Shown here: positions 46,195 to 54,520 of the stretch, one piece after another
Position numbering within the stretch: the first letter of the stretch is position 1
Layout of the letters: each line of letters opens with the position of its first letter
DNA from: an uncultured Planctomycetales bacterium
GTDB taxonomy: Bacteria; Planctomycetota; Planctomycetia; Pirellulales; Thermoguttaceae
DNA: 64,000 bases
Assembly: GCA_937889015.1 (NCBI GenBank)
Contig: CALARR010000392.1
Coordinates: 1 to 64,000, forward strand
Direction of reading: 5' to 3'
Notes under the pieces: generated by a model
The model's input: only the letters and a program-made list of their open reading frames with translations
Told to the model about the DNA's origin: nothing
The model's database searches: none
Position numbers and translations under genes: made by a program

Positions 46195-46842
46195 CTACTG
46201 GGCCTGCGCCCGTGGCTTCGTGGTCGCTTGGCTGATCCTGGGAAGGGGCAGGGGAGGGGCATCGCCCGCGGGTACCGGAGGCGCAGGTGAGTTGTCCACC
46301 GTCTGTTCGGACGTGGAGTCTTTGTCCTTGCGTAGTTGCTCGACGCGTTGGTGGCGTTGCAGGACCTTCCTTCGCTTCTCTACCGCCGGGTCAATCGCAC
46401 GGTCCACGCTGGCAATGAACTGCTTCGCCGAGAGGATGCTCTTCTGGCCCTTGTAGAGAACGGGCAGATCAGCGACTCGATACTCGATGCCGATTGCTCG
46501 GCCGGTATCCGCCGAAAACAGTACCCGGATGCTCTCTTCATCATTGCCTTGATAGACGTTCATCCAGTCGGCACCGGCGGCCCTGCGACGTTCCTGGATG
46601 ACATGCTTGAAGTCACTTGAACCTGGACTCTCCATACGAACGATAGCGCCTCCCAGAGTCTTGTGCGGCAGTCCCAGGACACGCTGTATTTCGGGGTCCG
46701 CCATGCCTTCTTTGAGCAACTCGTATGTGCGTTCGTTGACCGCTGTATTGGGTGCCGCCTCTACGCCTGGACGCAGGAGCACTTCAACAACGGCCACGAG
46801 CATCAGGCCGCAAATCACGGCGGTGAGCGTCTTGTAGACCAT
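46195..46842 (-). CDS. Exported or membrane-anchored protein, unknown
   Basis: 215 residues. N-terminal hydrophobic segment about 5-28 (signal peptide or anchor). The segment TYELLKEGMADPEIQRVLGLP (about 39-59) has the 'xLxxGMxxxEVxxxLGxP' look of the SmpA/BLIP-like fold, and a repeat-like strand region follows (about 65-130). The C-terminus is charged, then proline-rich (SPAPPVPAGDAPPLPLPR). No enzyme motif. A small periplasmic lipoprotein-like protein is plausible. Confidence 0.65.
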   Translation of the reverse strand: MVYKTLTAVICGLMLVAVVEVLLRPGVEAAPNTAVNERTYELLKEGMADPEIQRVLGLPHKTLGGAIVRMESPGSSDFKHVIQERRRAAGADWMNVYQGNDEESIRVLFSADTGRAIGIEYRVADLPVLYKGQKSILSAKQFIASVDRAIDPAVEKRRKVLQRHQRVEQLRKDKDSTSEQTVDNSPAPPVPAGDAPPLPLPRISQATTKPRAQAQ

Positions 46843-47454
46843 GGTGCGTCTCTCGTACCAAGAGGGAAGTCCGGGTATGTACGATCTTCAGTGACCATTC
46901 TTGATGGCACAGACACCCGCTAGGAAGAGTGTCACATGCATAGTGCAAAAGGTAATCGACATGCCTGGTACTGTCAATAGTGGTGGTCCTCTTACTAAGG
47001 ACGCCAGGCTGCCGGCATCGGCTGTGTGGTGTGCTTGAGAGCGGATCGCAGCGCGACGAGCAGGCTTTGATAGGATGGCATCTCGTCGTAACACCTGATT
47101 TGAAAAAGGGTTGTGGTCCATGTGAACCTGTGGGGGCCTTTTGCTGCAGTACGCCACCGCGCCTGGTGGAACCCGTCCAAGCAGAACAGTCGCACGAACG
47201 GGACTTGGCGGTCATAATGGGGCAGTTTGTGGGGCCTCGCAGAACCGCCTTCCATACTTAGGTGTGGGCTTCCTGACGTGTTGCTGTCTGGGTTGCGAAG
47301 GTAACTGGAGGAAGCTCCATGGCCACCATGGATACTTAAACAGCCGGTGGCTGTAGCTCATGGCGGATCCAGCTTTAATCCGAGTGAGATTTCATGCGAC
47401 CTGCGGGCCCGAAACGATTCGCGGCAGGTGTTGACTCAAGCAGGAGAACCCTTC
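46843..47454. other. 612-bp gap before aroA
   Basis: No gene of adequate coding quality on either strand. I looked for SRP RNA, RNase P and tmRNA signatures and found none. Contains small hairpins such as CCATGGCCACCATGG near 47318-47332 and the aroA ribosome site AGGAG at its end. Probably holds the aroA promoter and a long leader. Confidence 0.4.
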
Positions 47455-48747
47455 GTGGGCGCGACCATCAAAATCTCTCCCACCAATCAGTTGGCCGGCT
47501 CGATTCGTCCGCCGGGCTCCAAGAGCATCACCAATCGGGCCCTGGTGTGCGCGGCGTTGGCTGAGGGCCGCTCGACGCTCAGGGGCGTGCTCGATAGCGA
47601 AGACACGGCAGTGATGATGGCGGCCTTACGGCACTTGGGAGTTGGTGTTGTCCATGAGGCTGCGACCGGCATCGCACGCGTGGAAGGCTGTGGAGGGCGA
47701 ATCCCGAATCGCAACGCGGAGTTGTATGTAGCCAACAGCGGTACAACGGTACGATTCCTTGCGGCCGTGGTGACGCTGGGGCAAGGCCATTTTCGCCTGG
47801 ATGGCTCGGCGCGCATGCGCCAACGGCCAATCGAAGACCTGTTGAAGGCCTTGCGGCAACTGGGGGTCAATGCGCGGAGCGAAACGCAGACGGGATGCCC
47901 ACCGGTGGTCATCGAGGCGGCAGGGTTGGGAGGCGGCCGGGCGGAGATTGCGGCCGACATCTCCAGCCAGTTTCTGAGCGGACTGATGATGGCAGCGCCC
48001 TACGCGCGGCAACCGGTCGAGTTGTTGGTGCAGGGCGAACTGGTCTCCGAGCCCTACATCCTGATGACGCGGTCGGTGATGGCGGCCTTCGGTGTGGACG
48101 TGCAGGCAGCGGGGCAGAGGCGGTATCTCATCCCCAAGGGTGTTTACCAGTCGAGGACGTACGCGATCGAGCCAGACGCGTCGGCGGCGAGCTATTTTTT
48201 CGCTGCCGCGGCGATCACCGGGGGGCAAGTCACGGTCGAGGGGCTGTCGCGCGAAAGCGTGCAGGGTGATGTAGGCTTCTGCCAGTGCTTGCAGGAGATG
48301 GGATGCCGGGTCGAGTATGGCGCGGATCGGATCACCGTTTGTGGTGGACCGCTGCGCGGTATTGAGTTGGATATGAATGCGATCAGTGACACCGTGCAGA
48401 CTCTGGGCGCCGTGGCGCTGTTTGCCGAAGGTCCCACGACGGTGCGAGGTGTGGCGCATATCCGTCATAAGGAGACCGACCGTTTGCATGCTTTGGCTCA
48501 GGAACTTCGCAAGTTCGGCGCGGCGGTGGACGAGTATCCTGACGGTTTACGGATCGCGCCGCGGCCTCTGCATGGAGCGGAAATCGACACGTACGACGAT
48601 CACCGCATGGCGATGAGCATGGCCCTGGTCGGGCTGCGCGTCCCGGGCGTCGTGATTCGCGACCCGGGTTGCACGCGGAAGACGTACCCCCGCTTCTTCG
48701 ATGATCTGGCCGCGGTGACGGGGCAGCCAGCGAAATCGCGTGAGTAG
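47455..48747 (+). CDS. aroA: 3-phosphoshikimate 1-carboxyvinyltransferase (EPSP synthase)
   Basis: Adds the enolpyruvyl group of PEP to shikimate-3-phosphate, the sixth step of the shikimate pathway to aromatic amino acids. 430 residues with the family signatures PPGSKSITNRAL (about 17-28), LYVANSGTTVRFL (about 87-99), RMRQRPIEDLL (about 117-127) and the active-site RHKETDRLHAL (about 337-347). DDHRMAMSMAL lies near 380. GTG start at 47455 with AGGAG eight bases before. A housekeeping gene that marks the end of the islands. Stands alone rather than in an aro operon. Confidence 0.97.
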   Translation: MGATIKISPTNQLAGSIRPPGSKSITNRALVCAALAEGRSTLRGVLDSEDTAVMMAALRHLGVGVVHEAATGIARVEGCGGRIPNRNAELYVANSGTTVRFLAAVVTLGQGHFRLDGSARMRQRPIEDLLKALRQLGVNARSETQTGCPPVVIEAAGLGGGRAEIAADISSQFLSGLMMAAPYARQPVELLVQGELVSEPYILMTRSVMAAFGVDVQAAGQRRYLIPKGVYQSRTYAIEPDASAASYFFAAAAITGGQVTVEGLSRESVQGDVGFCQCLQEMGCRVEYGADRITVCGGPLRGIELDMNAISDTVQTLGAVALFAEGPTTVRGVAHIRHKETDRLHALAQELRKFGAAVDEYPDGLRIAPRPLHGAEIDTYDDHRMAMSMALVGLRVPGVVIRDPGCTRKTYPRFFDDLAAVTGQPAKSRE

Positions 48748-48779
48748 GAATCCGGCAAGGCGACTGGTGCGAAGGGGCT

Positions 48780-48882
48780 CTTGGTATTTCCCAATAGCCG
48801 TGCAGCGTGCTTGTGGCAGTTGCCAGGGGAAACCGGGCTTCCGTTGGTCGCTCCTGACGACCTGGCCTATTTGAGGGGCAAT
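48780..48882 (+). repeat. R1 repeat, copy F (divergent)
   Basis: 103 bp. The terminal arms and inner stem have decayed, but AAACCGGGCTTCCGTTGGTC and the closing GGGC/GCTC pair, and TTTGAGGGGCAAT, are clear. Its end GAGGGG sits eight bases before the ATG of the next gene and may act as its ribosome site. Confidence 0.6.
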
Positions 48883-48886
48883 AGAC

Positions 48887-49651
48887 ATGAGTACCGAGGT
48901 CATCCCGGACAGCCCGGTCCGCACTCAGCTTCGGCGGACTTCGTACCGGCTGCTGCGATTGTCGATCCTGTTTGCCTTGGGGTATCTGCTGTTGGTCTAC
49001 CAGTTGACGCCGGCCTTGTGGCGTTCGCACTTGCGGCGCCACCCGGCTTTGGCTGCCGTATCGACGGTGACGCAGACGTCGGCCGGGATTCCCGGTGATC
49101 CGCTGAACGTAGCGATTGTGGGAGGTCAGCCGGAATTGCAGCAGGCGATGCTGGCGGCCGGTTGGTATCCGGCAGACGCGCTGACCTTGCGGAGTTGCCT
49201 GAAGATCGCCGGCGACACGCTGCTTCATCGCCGCTATGAAGACGCGCCCGTCAGCAATCTGTATCTCATGGGACGTAAGGAGGATCTGGCCTTCGAGAAG
49301 CCGGTTGGCGACAGCCCTCGTCAGCGGCATCACGTGCGTTTCTGGTGTTGCGAGCAGCGCGATGCCGAGGGTCGCCCGGCTTGGATCGGTGCGGCCACGT
49401 TCGACAGCAGCGTGGGCCTCAGCCACACCACGGGCCAGATCACGCACCACATCGCCGCCGACATCGACCGGGAACGGAGTCTGTTGCTGGGCGATCTGCA
49501 TCGCGCGGGACAGACAGACGAGGTTTATTGGCTCGCCGATTTCCAGAAGAGTCGGGAGGGCCGCAATGGCGGAGGGGATCCCTGGCACACCGACGGCCGG
49601 TTGGGCGTGGCCGTGCTGAAGACCAACCGCGACGAGTCCTCCGAGGACTAG
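48887..49651 (+). CDS. LssY C-terminal-domain membrane protein
   Basis: 254 residues: cytoplasmic N-terminus, one membrane helix (about 23-45, LLRLSILFALGYLLLVYQL), then a domain matching the C-terminal part of LssY proteins: DPLNVAIVGGQPELQQAMLAAGWYPAD (split here, about 71-97), the pair RYEDAPVSNLYLMGR (about 115-129) and VGLSHTTGQITHHIAADID (about 176-194). LssY was named from a Legionella secretion-linked gene, and the domain's biochemical role is unknown. Stands alone between aroA and the DUF1571 gene, to which it converges. Confidence 0.8.
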   Translation: MSTEVIPDSPVRTQLRRTSYRLLRLSILFALGYLLLVYQLTPALWRSHLRRHPALAAVSTVTQTSAGIPGDPLNVAIVGGQPELQQAMLAAGWYPADALTLRSCLKIAGDTLLHRRYEDAPVSNLYLMGRKEDLAFEKPVGDSPRQRHHVRFWCCEQRDAEGRPAWIGAATFDSSVGLSHTTGQITHHIAADIDRERSLLLGDLHRAGQTDEVYWLADFQKSREGRNGGGDPWHTDGRLGVAVLKTNRDESSED

Positions 49652-49669
49652 CTGTGTAGCTAGCGGCGA

Positions 49670-50566
49670 CTAGGGATTGAAGTCCTTCAAGAAGCCGTAA
49701 GCTTCGTTGCGGTGATCGAAGTCCTGGTCGGTCAGGCCGACATTCAGCTTGAGGTCCAGGTAGGTGTACTCCTCCAGCAATGGCGGTGTATCGCCTGGGC
49801 GCTGCGGCCAATCGTACGACGCATAGCGAATCGGCAGTTGCAGTTCGTCGTCGATGAAGATCTGAGCGAGGTGGTAGCGGAAATGGCTGCGGCGAATGGG
49901 GTGCATGACCTGGATGGCCGTACACTGGCGGTTGTTCACACGCGCGCCGGGGAAGTATTTGACGTCGATCTCGCCACCCAGCTTGACTTCCTCTTCGCCC
50001 ACCTCCCAGATGCGGTGGATCAAGTTATGCAGGCCGATTTCCGTGAGCGGATAGCGATTGCCTTTCATGGCCAAGGGGCTTCTCGGGTCGGTCGAGACGG
50101 TGATGTACGGCACGCGTTGTCCGCCGCGACGGGCAATGAGTTGGCCGCTGTTATGGCCTTCGACGTAGACGACTTCCCGACCAGCCAGGGCCGGTGGGCT
50201 GGAGTACTTGATATAGACCGCGAAGGGAACTGTCACCTGCGAATCGCGGACTTGCTGATGGCGCAGTTTGACCAGCATCTGCTCCGGCGTGCCCGCCTCT
50301 GCGTCCACCTGTTCGCGCTTGACCAGCGTGCAGGTGTAGTCGCGAATCTCGCGCGGTATGTCTTCCCATCGGCGGCTGGCCAGGGCCAGAACCTGCGCCA
50401 AGGGGTGTTCGGCCGGAGAGGCTTCTGCGGCAGCCAGCGCGGCGGGGGGCAACAGCAGCAATCCTGGTCCCAGGAAACGCACAAGGAACCTCACCGCCCG
50501 ATCGCGATTCGCGACACGATTGCAGGTAGATGGCTCACGGTGAAAGGCCGGCTGCGTCCGGATCAT
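49670..50566 (-). CDS. DUF1571 exported protein
   Basis: 298 residues. An arginine-rich N-terminus (about 1-28) and hydrophobic stretch FLVRFLGPGLLLLPPAAL (about 27-44) form a signal peptide. The DUF1571 domain follows with YTCTLVKREQVD (about 76-87) and repeated beta strands. The family resembles LolA/LppX-like lipid-binding half-barrels and is abundant in planctomycetes. Role unknown; carriage of a hydrophobic ligand in the periplasm is a fold-based guess. Start ATG 50566 with GAGG six bases before. Confidence 0.85.
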   Translation of the reverse strand: MIRTQPAFHREPSTCNRVANRDRAVRFLVRFLGPGLLLLPPAALAAAEASPAEHPLAQVLALASRRWEDIPREIRDYTCTLVKREQVDAEAGTPEQMLVKLRHQQVRDSQVTVPFAVYIKYSSPPALAGREVVYVEGHNSGQLIARRGGQRVPYITVSTDPRSPLAMKGNRYPLTEIGLHNLIHRIWEVGEEEVKLGGEIDVKYFPGARVNNRQCTAIQVMHPIRRSHFRYHLAQIFIDDELQLPIRYASYDWPQRPGDTPPLLEEYTYLDLKLNVGLTDQDFDHRNEAYGFLKDFNP

Positions 50567-50968
50567 GGTCGCCTCGTAGCTGCAAGACAGGAACGATCGT
50601 GGGAAGCGGTCACTGGTGGGGCAGAATCACCCCGGCGCGATGGACTATCGCTTTGGATGTGGAAGTATAGATCACGATTTAAGCGCGGGGCGGCAAGTCC
50701 GCGAGGCTTCCCCCCTCCTTGGGTTATCGACCCGTTCCGTATGCCCAATCGCCAGGGACAATCATCAGGAATCGGGGACTCATCCTTCCCTTTCCCTCGG
50801 CTGGGGGCACTGGCAAAGCGGAGATCGGCCTTGTGGCCACGGACCCGACTGGCGTGGGAAGGCTTGGGCCTGCTAGAATCTATCCACCGTCCGCACCTTC
50901 GGGGGGGCGAGCGGAGGCTTGAACCGCCCTTGCTTGGGCAAGAACTTTCATGCAGTGAGATCCAACGG
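50567..50968. other. Divergent gap between DUF1571 and TlpA-like genes
   Basis: 402 bp with no supported gene. No clear R1 or R2 copy. It must hold two divergent promoters, but I see no convincing box pair. Confidence 0.35.
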
Positions 50969-52231
50969 ATGAGAAGCAATCGCTTTGGTTTGCTGGTGAT
51001 GGGAGTGTGTCTGCTGGTGGGGTGGTCGGTGGTGGCGTTGGGACGGACGCAGGGCGCAGAACAAGTGCCGCCGGCTGCACCAGCGGCATCGCCGTCGCAA
51101 GAGTCGCCCCAGGGGCAGAGCGGTTCCGCCGGCCAGGCGGCGGACAAGAAGGCGGCCAAGGTTTTCAGTGTTGATACCAAGACCGATCCGTTCCAGGTGC
51201 CGGAGGGAACGCCCGAGCGGTTGATCGACTACATCCGTGGTCTGCCCGAAGCGGCTGGCGAAGATCGCCATACACCCAAGTACTATCGGGCCTTGGCGGA
51301 AGCTTCGCGGCGAATTCTGGCCGGGAAGCCCGAACCGAGCCAGGCCCAGATTGGGGCTCAAGTGCGGGTTCAGTCGCTGGCGGCACTTGAGGCCGCCAAT
51401 GACCCCAAGGCGGCGGAGGAGCTGGCCGCGTTGCCGGGTGACTTGGAGAAACAGGGGCAGGCTGCGCTAGCTCATGAAATCACGCGTATCTTGTGGCAGA
51501 TCCGCATGAACCGTGCGATGCGGGCTTCACCCGACGATTTGGAAAAGGTCATCACCGAGTTCCGGCAGTGGGTAGGGATCAAGCCGGAGGCGAGCGATCT
51601 GCAATTGGCCATGGAAACGGCTCACCTGCTGGAGGCCATGGGCAAGCGCGAGGCGGCTGCCCTGGCCTACCAGGAATACGCCAAGCTGTTTGCCACGCTC
51701 GAACAGCCGGAGTTAGCGAGCATGTTGAAGCTTATGGAAGGCGCCGGGCGGCGGCTGGGATCGATTGGCAAGAAGATGGAGGTGGAGGGAAAGACTCTGG
51801 ACGGTCAGGTGCTTGATTGGAGCAAGTACCAGGACAAGGTGGTCCTGGTCGTATTCTGGGCCACCTGGTGCGGTCCCTGCCGAGCGGAAACGCCGCACAT
51901 CAAGAAGCTGTACGAGGGGTACCACGACCGCGGCTTGGAGGTGATCGGGATCAGCCTCGACCAGCAGGTGGAAGAGGTCCAGCAGTATGTGCGCGAGGTC
52001 GCGATCCCCTGGACGATCCTCTTTTCCGGGCAAGTGGGGGGCGCTGACGGCGGTGACCCGATGGCAATCAAGTACGGCATCATCGGCATTCCGGCCATGA
52101 TGCTCGTGGGCAAGGACGGCAATGTCGCGGCGCTGGATCTGCGCGGCCCCAAGCTGGACGAGGAATTGGCTCGATTGTTGGGGCCTTTGCCCCCAGAAAA
52201 GCCGGAGACCAAGCCCACACCCGGACAGTGA
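50969..52231 (+). CDS. TlpA-like exported thiol-disulfide oxidoreductase
   Basis: 420 residues. Signal peptide about 1-29 (LLVMGVCLLVGWSVVALG), a Pro/Ala/Gln-rich linker (30-65), a helical region (about 65-265) of unknown function, and a C-terminal thioredoxin domain (about 270-405) with FWATWCGPCRAETPHIKKLY (CxxC about 302-305) and GIPAMMLVGKDG, the cis-proline loop. Reduces or exchanges disulfides in the periplasm, as in cytochrome c maturation or protein repair. I use ATG 50969; the reading frame is open far upstream without coding character. Confidence 0.9.
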   Translation: MRSNRFGLLVMGVCLLVGWSVVALGRTQGAEQVPPAAPAASPSQESPQGQSGSAGQAADKKAAKVFSVDTKTDPFQVPEGTPERLIDYIRGLPEAAGEDRHTPKYYRALAEASRRILAGKPEPSQAQIGAQVRVQSLAALEAANDPKAAEELAALPGDLEKQGQAALAHEITRILWQIRMNRAMRASPDDLEKVITEFRQWVGIKPEASDLQLAMETAHLLEAMGKREAAALAYQEYAKLFATLEQPELASMLKLMEGAGRRLGSIGKKMEVEGKTLDGQVLDWSKYQDKVVLVVFWATWCGPCRAETPHIKKLYEGYHDRGLEVIGISLDQQVEEVQQYVREVAIPWTILFSGQVGGADGGDPMAIKYGIIGIPAMMLVGKDGNVAALDLRGPKLDEELARLLGPLPPEKPETKPTPGQ

Positions 52232-52357
52232 AGCCACTGCCGACCGCAGGGGCGAGAAGGCGTTCTCTCGTGATCGGACGAGCGCGTTTCAGGCACTTGC
52301 CGCCGGCCATGCGCCTGCGGAACCGGGGGAACACGCCGCCGGGGCGTGCGGCAGAGG

Positions 52358-53323
52358 CTAGGCGGCATTGAGCTTGCCGACCGCTTCAATCAGGAACTGG
52401 CGGCTGGTCTCGATCAGCCGTTGCCCTTCTTCGGCGTCGAACTCGCCTTCGGTTTCCAGCGAGACGACACCCGAGTATCCGGCCTGTTTCAGCACTTGCA
52501 GGCATCCGTCGACATTGACTGTGCCCTGGCCCAGGGCCACACACTTGGCGCCCACGACATCTTTGACGTGCAGGTGGACGACGCGATCGGCGATGGCCTT
52601 GAGCGTGGCCACTTCGTCCTGCCTCTGGCCGTAGGGAGTCCAGGAATAGGCCCCGTTGGCCGTTTCGACATAGGTGGCCCGATGGACGTTGGCGGTGTCA
52701 TAGTTGATGCCCAGCCATTGGGAACTCGAGAGGGCCATGATCTTGCGGAGGCCATCGGCCGTGAGCGAGAAGGTCCCATGGGGTTCGATGGCTAGATAGA
52801 CCTGGCATTGTTGGGCGACTTCCAAGATCGCGGCCAAGCGTTCGGCCAGGAGTTTCAGGGCGTCGTCCTCGGACATGTTGGCCGGCTTGCGGCCATCGCC
52901 CGCGTTGACGACAGGGATGCCGGCCTCCTTGGCCCAGCGGATGACTTGGGTGATGCCTTCGACCGACTTGGGGTTGGACATCACGGCGCCGTGCATGGCC
53001 CAGAGACCGGTGACGCCCTTGAACCCATGGTCGCGCACGATCTGCCGGAATCGCTGGGGGTCGTCCTTCAGGACGTCTACGTGGGGGCAGAAGGGGCCGG
53101 TGGCCTGGGTTTCGACATACTCATAGCCGGCGCGGCGGATCCGCTGGAAGGCCTCTTCCAGGGAACTCTTGCGGAAGCTGACGGTGCTGCAGCCGATGGT
53201 CATGGCGGGCTTGGACGGGGCCGCCGAGGTCCATTGCGGCCGGGTCAGGGCGAGTCCGGCAGCAGCGAGTCCCGAAGCGATCCACTGCCGACGCGTGATC
53301 CAGTCTAAGCTGTTCTGCCGCAT
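52358..53323 (-). CDS. Tat-exported sugar phosphate isomerase/epimerase
   Basis: 321 residues. N-terminal Tat signal TRRQWIASGLAAAGLALTRP (about 10-29). Then a xylose-isomerase-like TIM barrel: IGCSTVSFRKSSLEEAF (about 43-59), LAIEPHGTF (about 177-185), GINYDTANVH (about 204-213), VVHLHVKDVVG (about 245-255) and a final VSLETEGEFD (about 288-297). The conserved E, D, H and E positions form the usual metal site. Acts on sugars outside the cytoplasm; substrate unknown. Same family as 61077-61931. Confidence 0.88.
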   Translation of the reverse strand: MRQNSLDWITRRQWIASGLAAAGLALTRPQWTSAAPSKPAMTIGCSTVSFRKSSLEEAFQRIRRAGYEYVETQATGPFCPHVDVLKDDPQRFRQIVRDHGFKGVTGLWAMHGAVMSNPKSVEGITQVIRWAKEAGIPVVNAGDGRKPANMSEDDALKLLAERLAAILEVAQQCQVYLAIEPHGTFSLTADGLRKIMALSSSQWLGINYDTANVHRATYVETANGAYSWTPYGQRQDEVATLKAIADRVVHLHVKDVVGAKCVALGQGTVNVDGCLQVLKQAGYSGVVSLETEGEFDAEEGQRLIETSRQFLIEAVGKLNAA

Positions 53324-53372
53324 GTTGTGTTCCTTGTTTGGATTTGAGGTTGCAGTGCTGATGGTGCAGGCT

Positions 53373-53479
53373 ATTGGTCTTCAGGAAGGGAATGCAACAC
53401 GTGGGTGGCGTTTGCCGAATGAAAATGAAGCCGGGCTCCCGCTGGTCGCCCTGATTGCCGTGCTTATCTGAGGGCCAAT
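53373..53479 (+). repeat. R1 repeat, copy E
   Basis: 107 bp. Terminal arms ATTGGTCTTCAG and CTGAGGGCCAAT pair over all 12 positions counting two wobbles. GGGCTCCCGCTGGTCGCCC is identical to copy D. Lies between the epimerase and IclR genes, on the opposite strand to both. Confidence 0.75.
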
Positions 53480-53511
53480 AGGGACGAGGCCGCTGGCGGA
53501 GGCTCTGGCCG

Positions 53512-54321
53512 TCATTCGCCTGGGTCGACCGGATCGCTCCTGCGCGGTGGAATGAAACCCAAGTGGACACTGAGTTCTGCCGCAGCTTCCTGGACCAGGC
53601 GACCGACGGCCGGGATTCGCTGACGCGACAGACGTTCGACGGGCGCGGAGATGCCGAGGGAGGCGATCACTTCGCCGCTGGCATCGCGGATCGGTGCTCC
53701 CACGCAGCGGACGCCTTCGTGATGCTCTTCGTCGTCGAGTGAATAGCCGCGGCGGCGCGTGCGGCGGCAGTCTTCGGCCAGGGCGGCCAAAGTGACAATC
53801 GTCCGTTTGGTCAGGGCGGGCAGGGGGCCATGGCCTAGGAGCTGGACCAGTTGCGGCTGGTCAAAATCGGCAATCAAGGCCTTGCCCACGCTTGTGCAGT
53901 GCAGCGCCACGGAGAATCCCGAACCGGCGGAAACCCCCACTGGCTGCTCGCTCAGTTGGTGGTCGATCAGGACGGCGGAGGCTCCCTCCAATATGGCCAA
54001 GTGCGTGGTTTCTCCTGTCTGGGCAGCCAATCGATCCACATAGGGTCGGGCAGCTTGTACGATCACATCGCGGAAGCGAAAGTGGCTGGCCAGACGCCAC
54101 ACGGCCGATCCGAGCAGGTACTGCTTGCTGTCCGGCTGTTGAGCCAGAAAACCTCTGAGTCGTAGGGTATTGGCCAGCCGGTACGCGCTGCTGCGGTCGA
54201 CCCGGAGCAAGGCGGCCAACTCGGCCAAGGCTACCGGGCGTCGGGCACGGCCGACCGCCTCGAGGATTTCCAGTCCACGGTCCAGGCTCTGGATGGGCGC
54301 GGTGCCGCGGGAGTCAGGCAT
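53512..54321 (-). CDS. IclR family transcription regulator
   Basis: 269 residues from ATG 54321. The N-terminal winged helix: IQSLDRGLEILEAVG (about 9-23), VALAELAALLRVDRSSAYRL (about 30-49). The C-terminal effector domain (about 85-260) includes the typical LHCTSVGKALIAD (about 153-165) and RCVGAPIRD. IclR proteins bind small metabolites, often sugar or aromatic acids. A palindrome overlapping its own promoter (54337-54374) points to autoregulation. The next gene upstream on the strand is the NapH-like ferredoxin, and the epimerase lies downstream, a possible target. Confidence 0.93.
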   Translation of the reverse strand: MPDSRGTAPIQSLDRGLEILEAVGRARRPVALAELAALLRVDRSSAYRLANTLRLRGFLAQQPDSKQYLLGSAVWRLASHFRFRDVIVQAARPYVDRLAAQTGETTHLAILEGASAVLIDHQLSEQPVGVSAGSGFSVALHCTSVGKALIADFDQPQLVQLLGHGPLPALTKRTIVTLAALAEDCRRTRRRGYSLDDEEHHEGVRCVGAPIRDASGEVIASLGISAPVERLSRQRIPAVGRLVQEAAAELSVHLGFIPPRRSDPVDPGE

Positions 54322-54336
54322 AGAGGGGTTCCAGGT

Positions 54337-54374
54337 AATTGTATAATACACAACGGCATTGTGCATATCCAATT
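54337..54374 (-). promoter_or_regulatory. iclR promoter with overlapping palindromic operator
   Basis: Minus strand: TTGGAT (54367-54372), 18-bp spacer, TATTAT (54343-54348). The same stretch is a 38-bp imperfect palindrome, AATTGTATAATACACAA ... TTGTGCATATCCAATT, centred on CGGCA. IclR operators are palindromes of this size, so the regulator probably blocks its own transcription. Confidence 0.65.
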
Positions 54375-54520
54375 TAGCACGACGGATCCCCGGGCGTCAA
54401 TGCATTCGGGCATGAAGGCCAGACGTGGATCGCCGAGCGGTGGCATCCAACACTGCCATTGTGCGACTTGGAATCGGAGCAGAAGGGGGGCCGGGACTGG
54501 AGGAGCAAACGTTCACCCCC

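Noticed and set aside
46843..47454. Housekeeping RNA gene (SRP, RNase P or tmRNA) in the gap before aroA
   Set aside because: None of the conserved cores of those RNAs is present.
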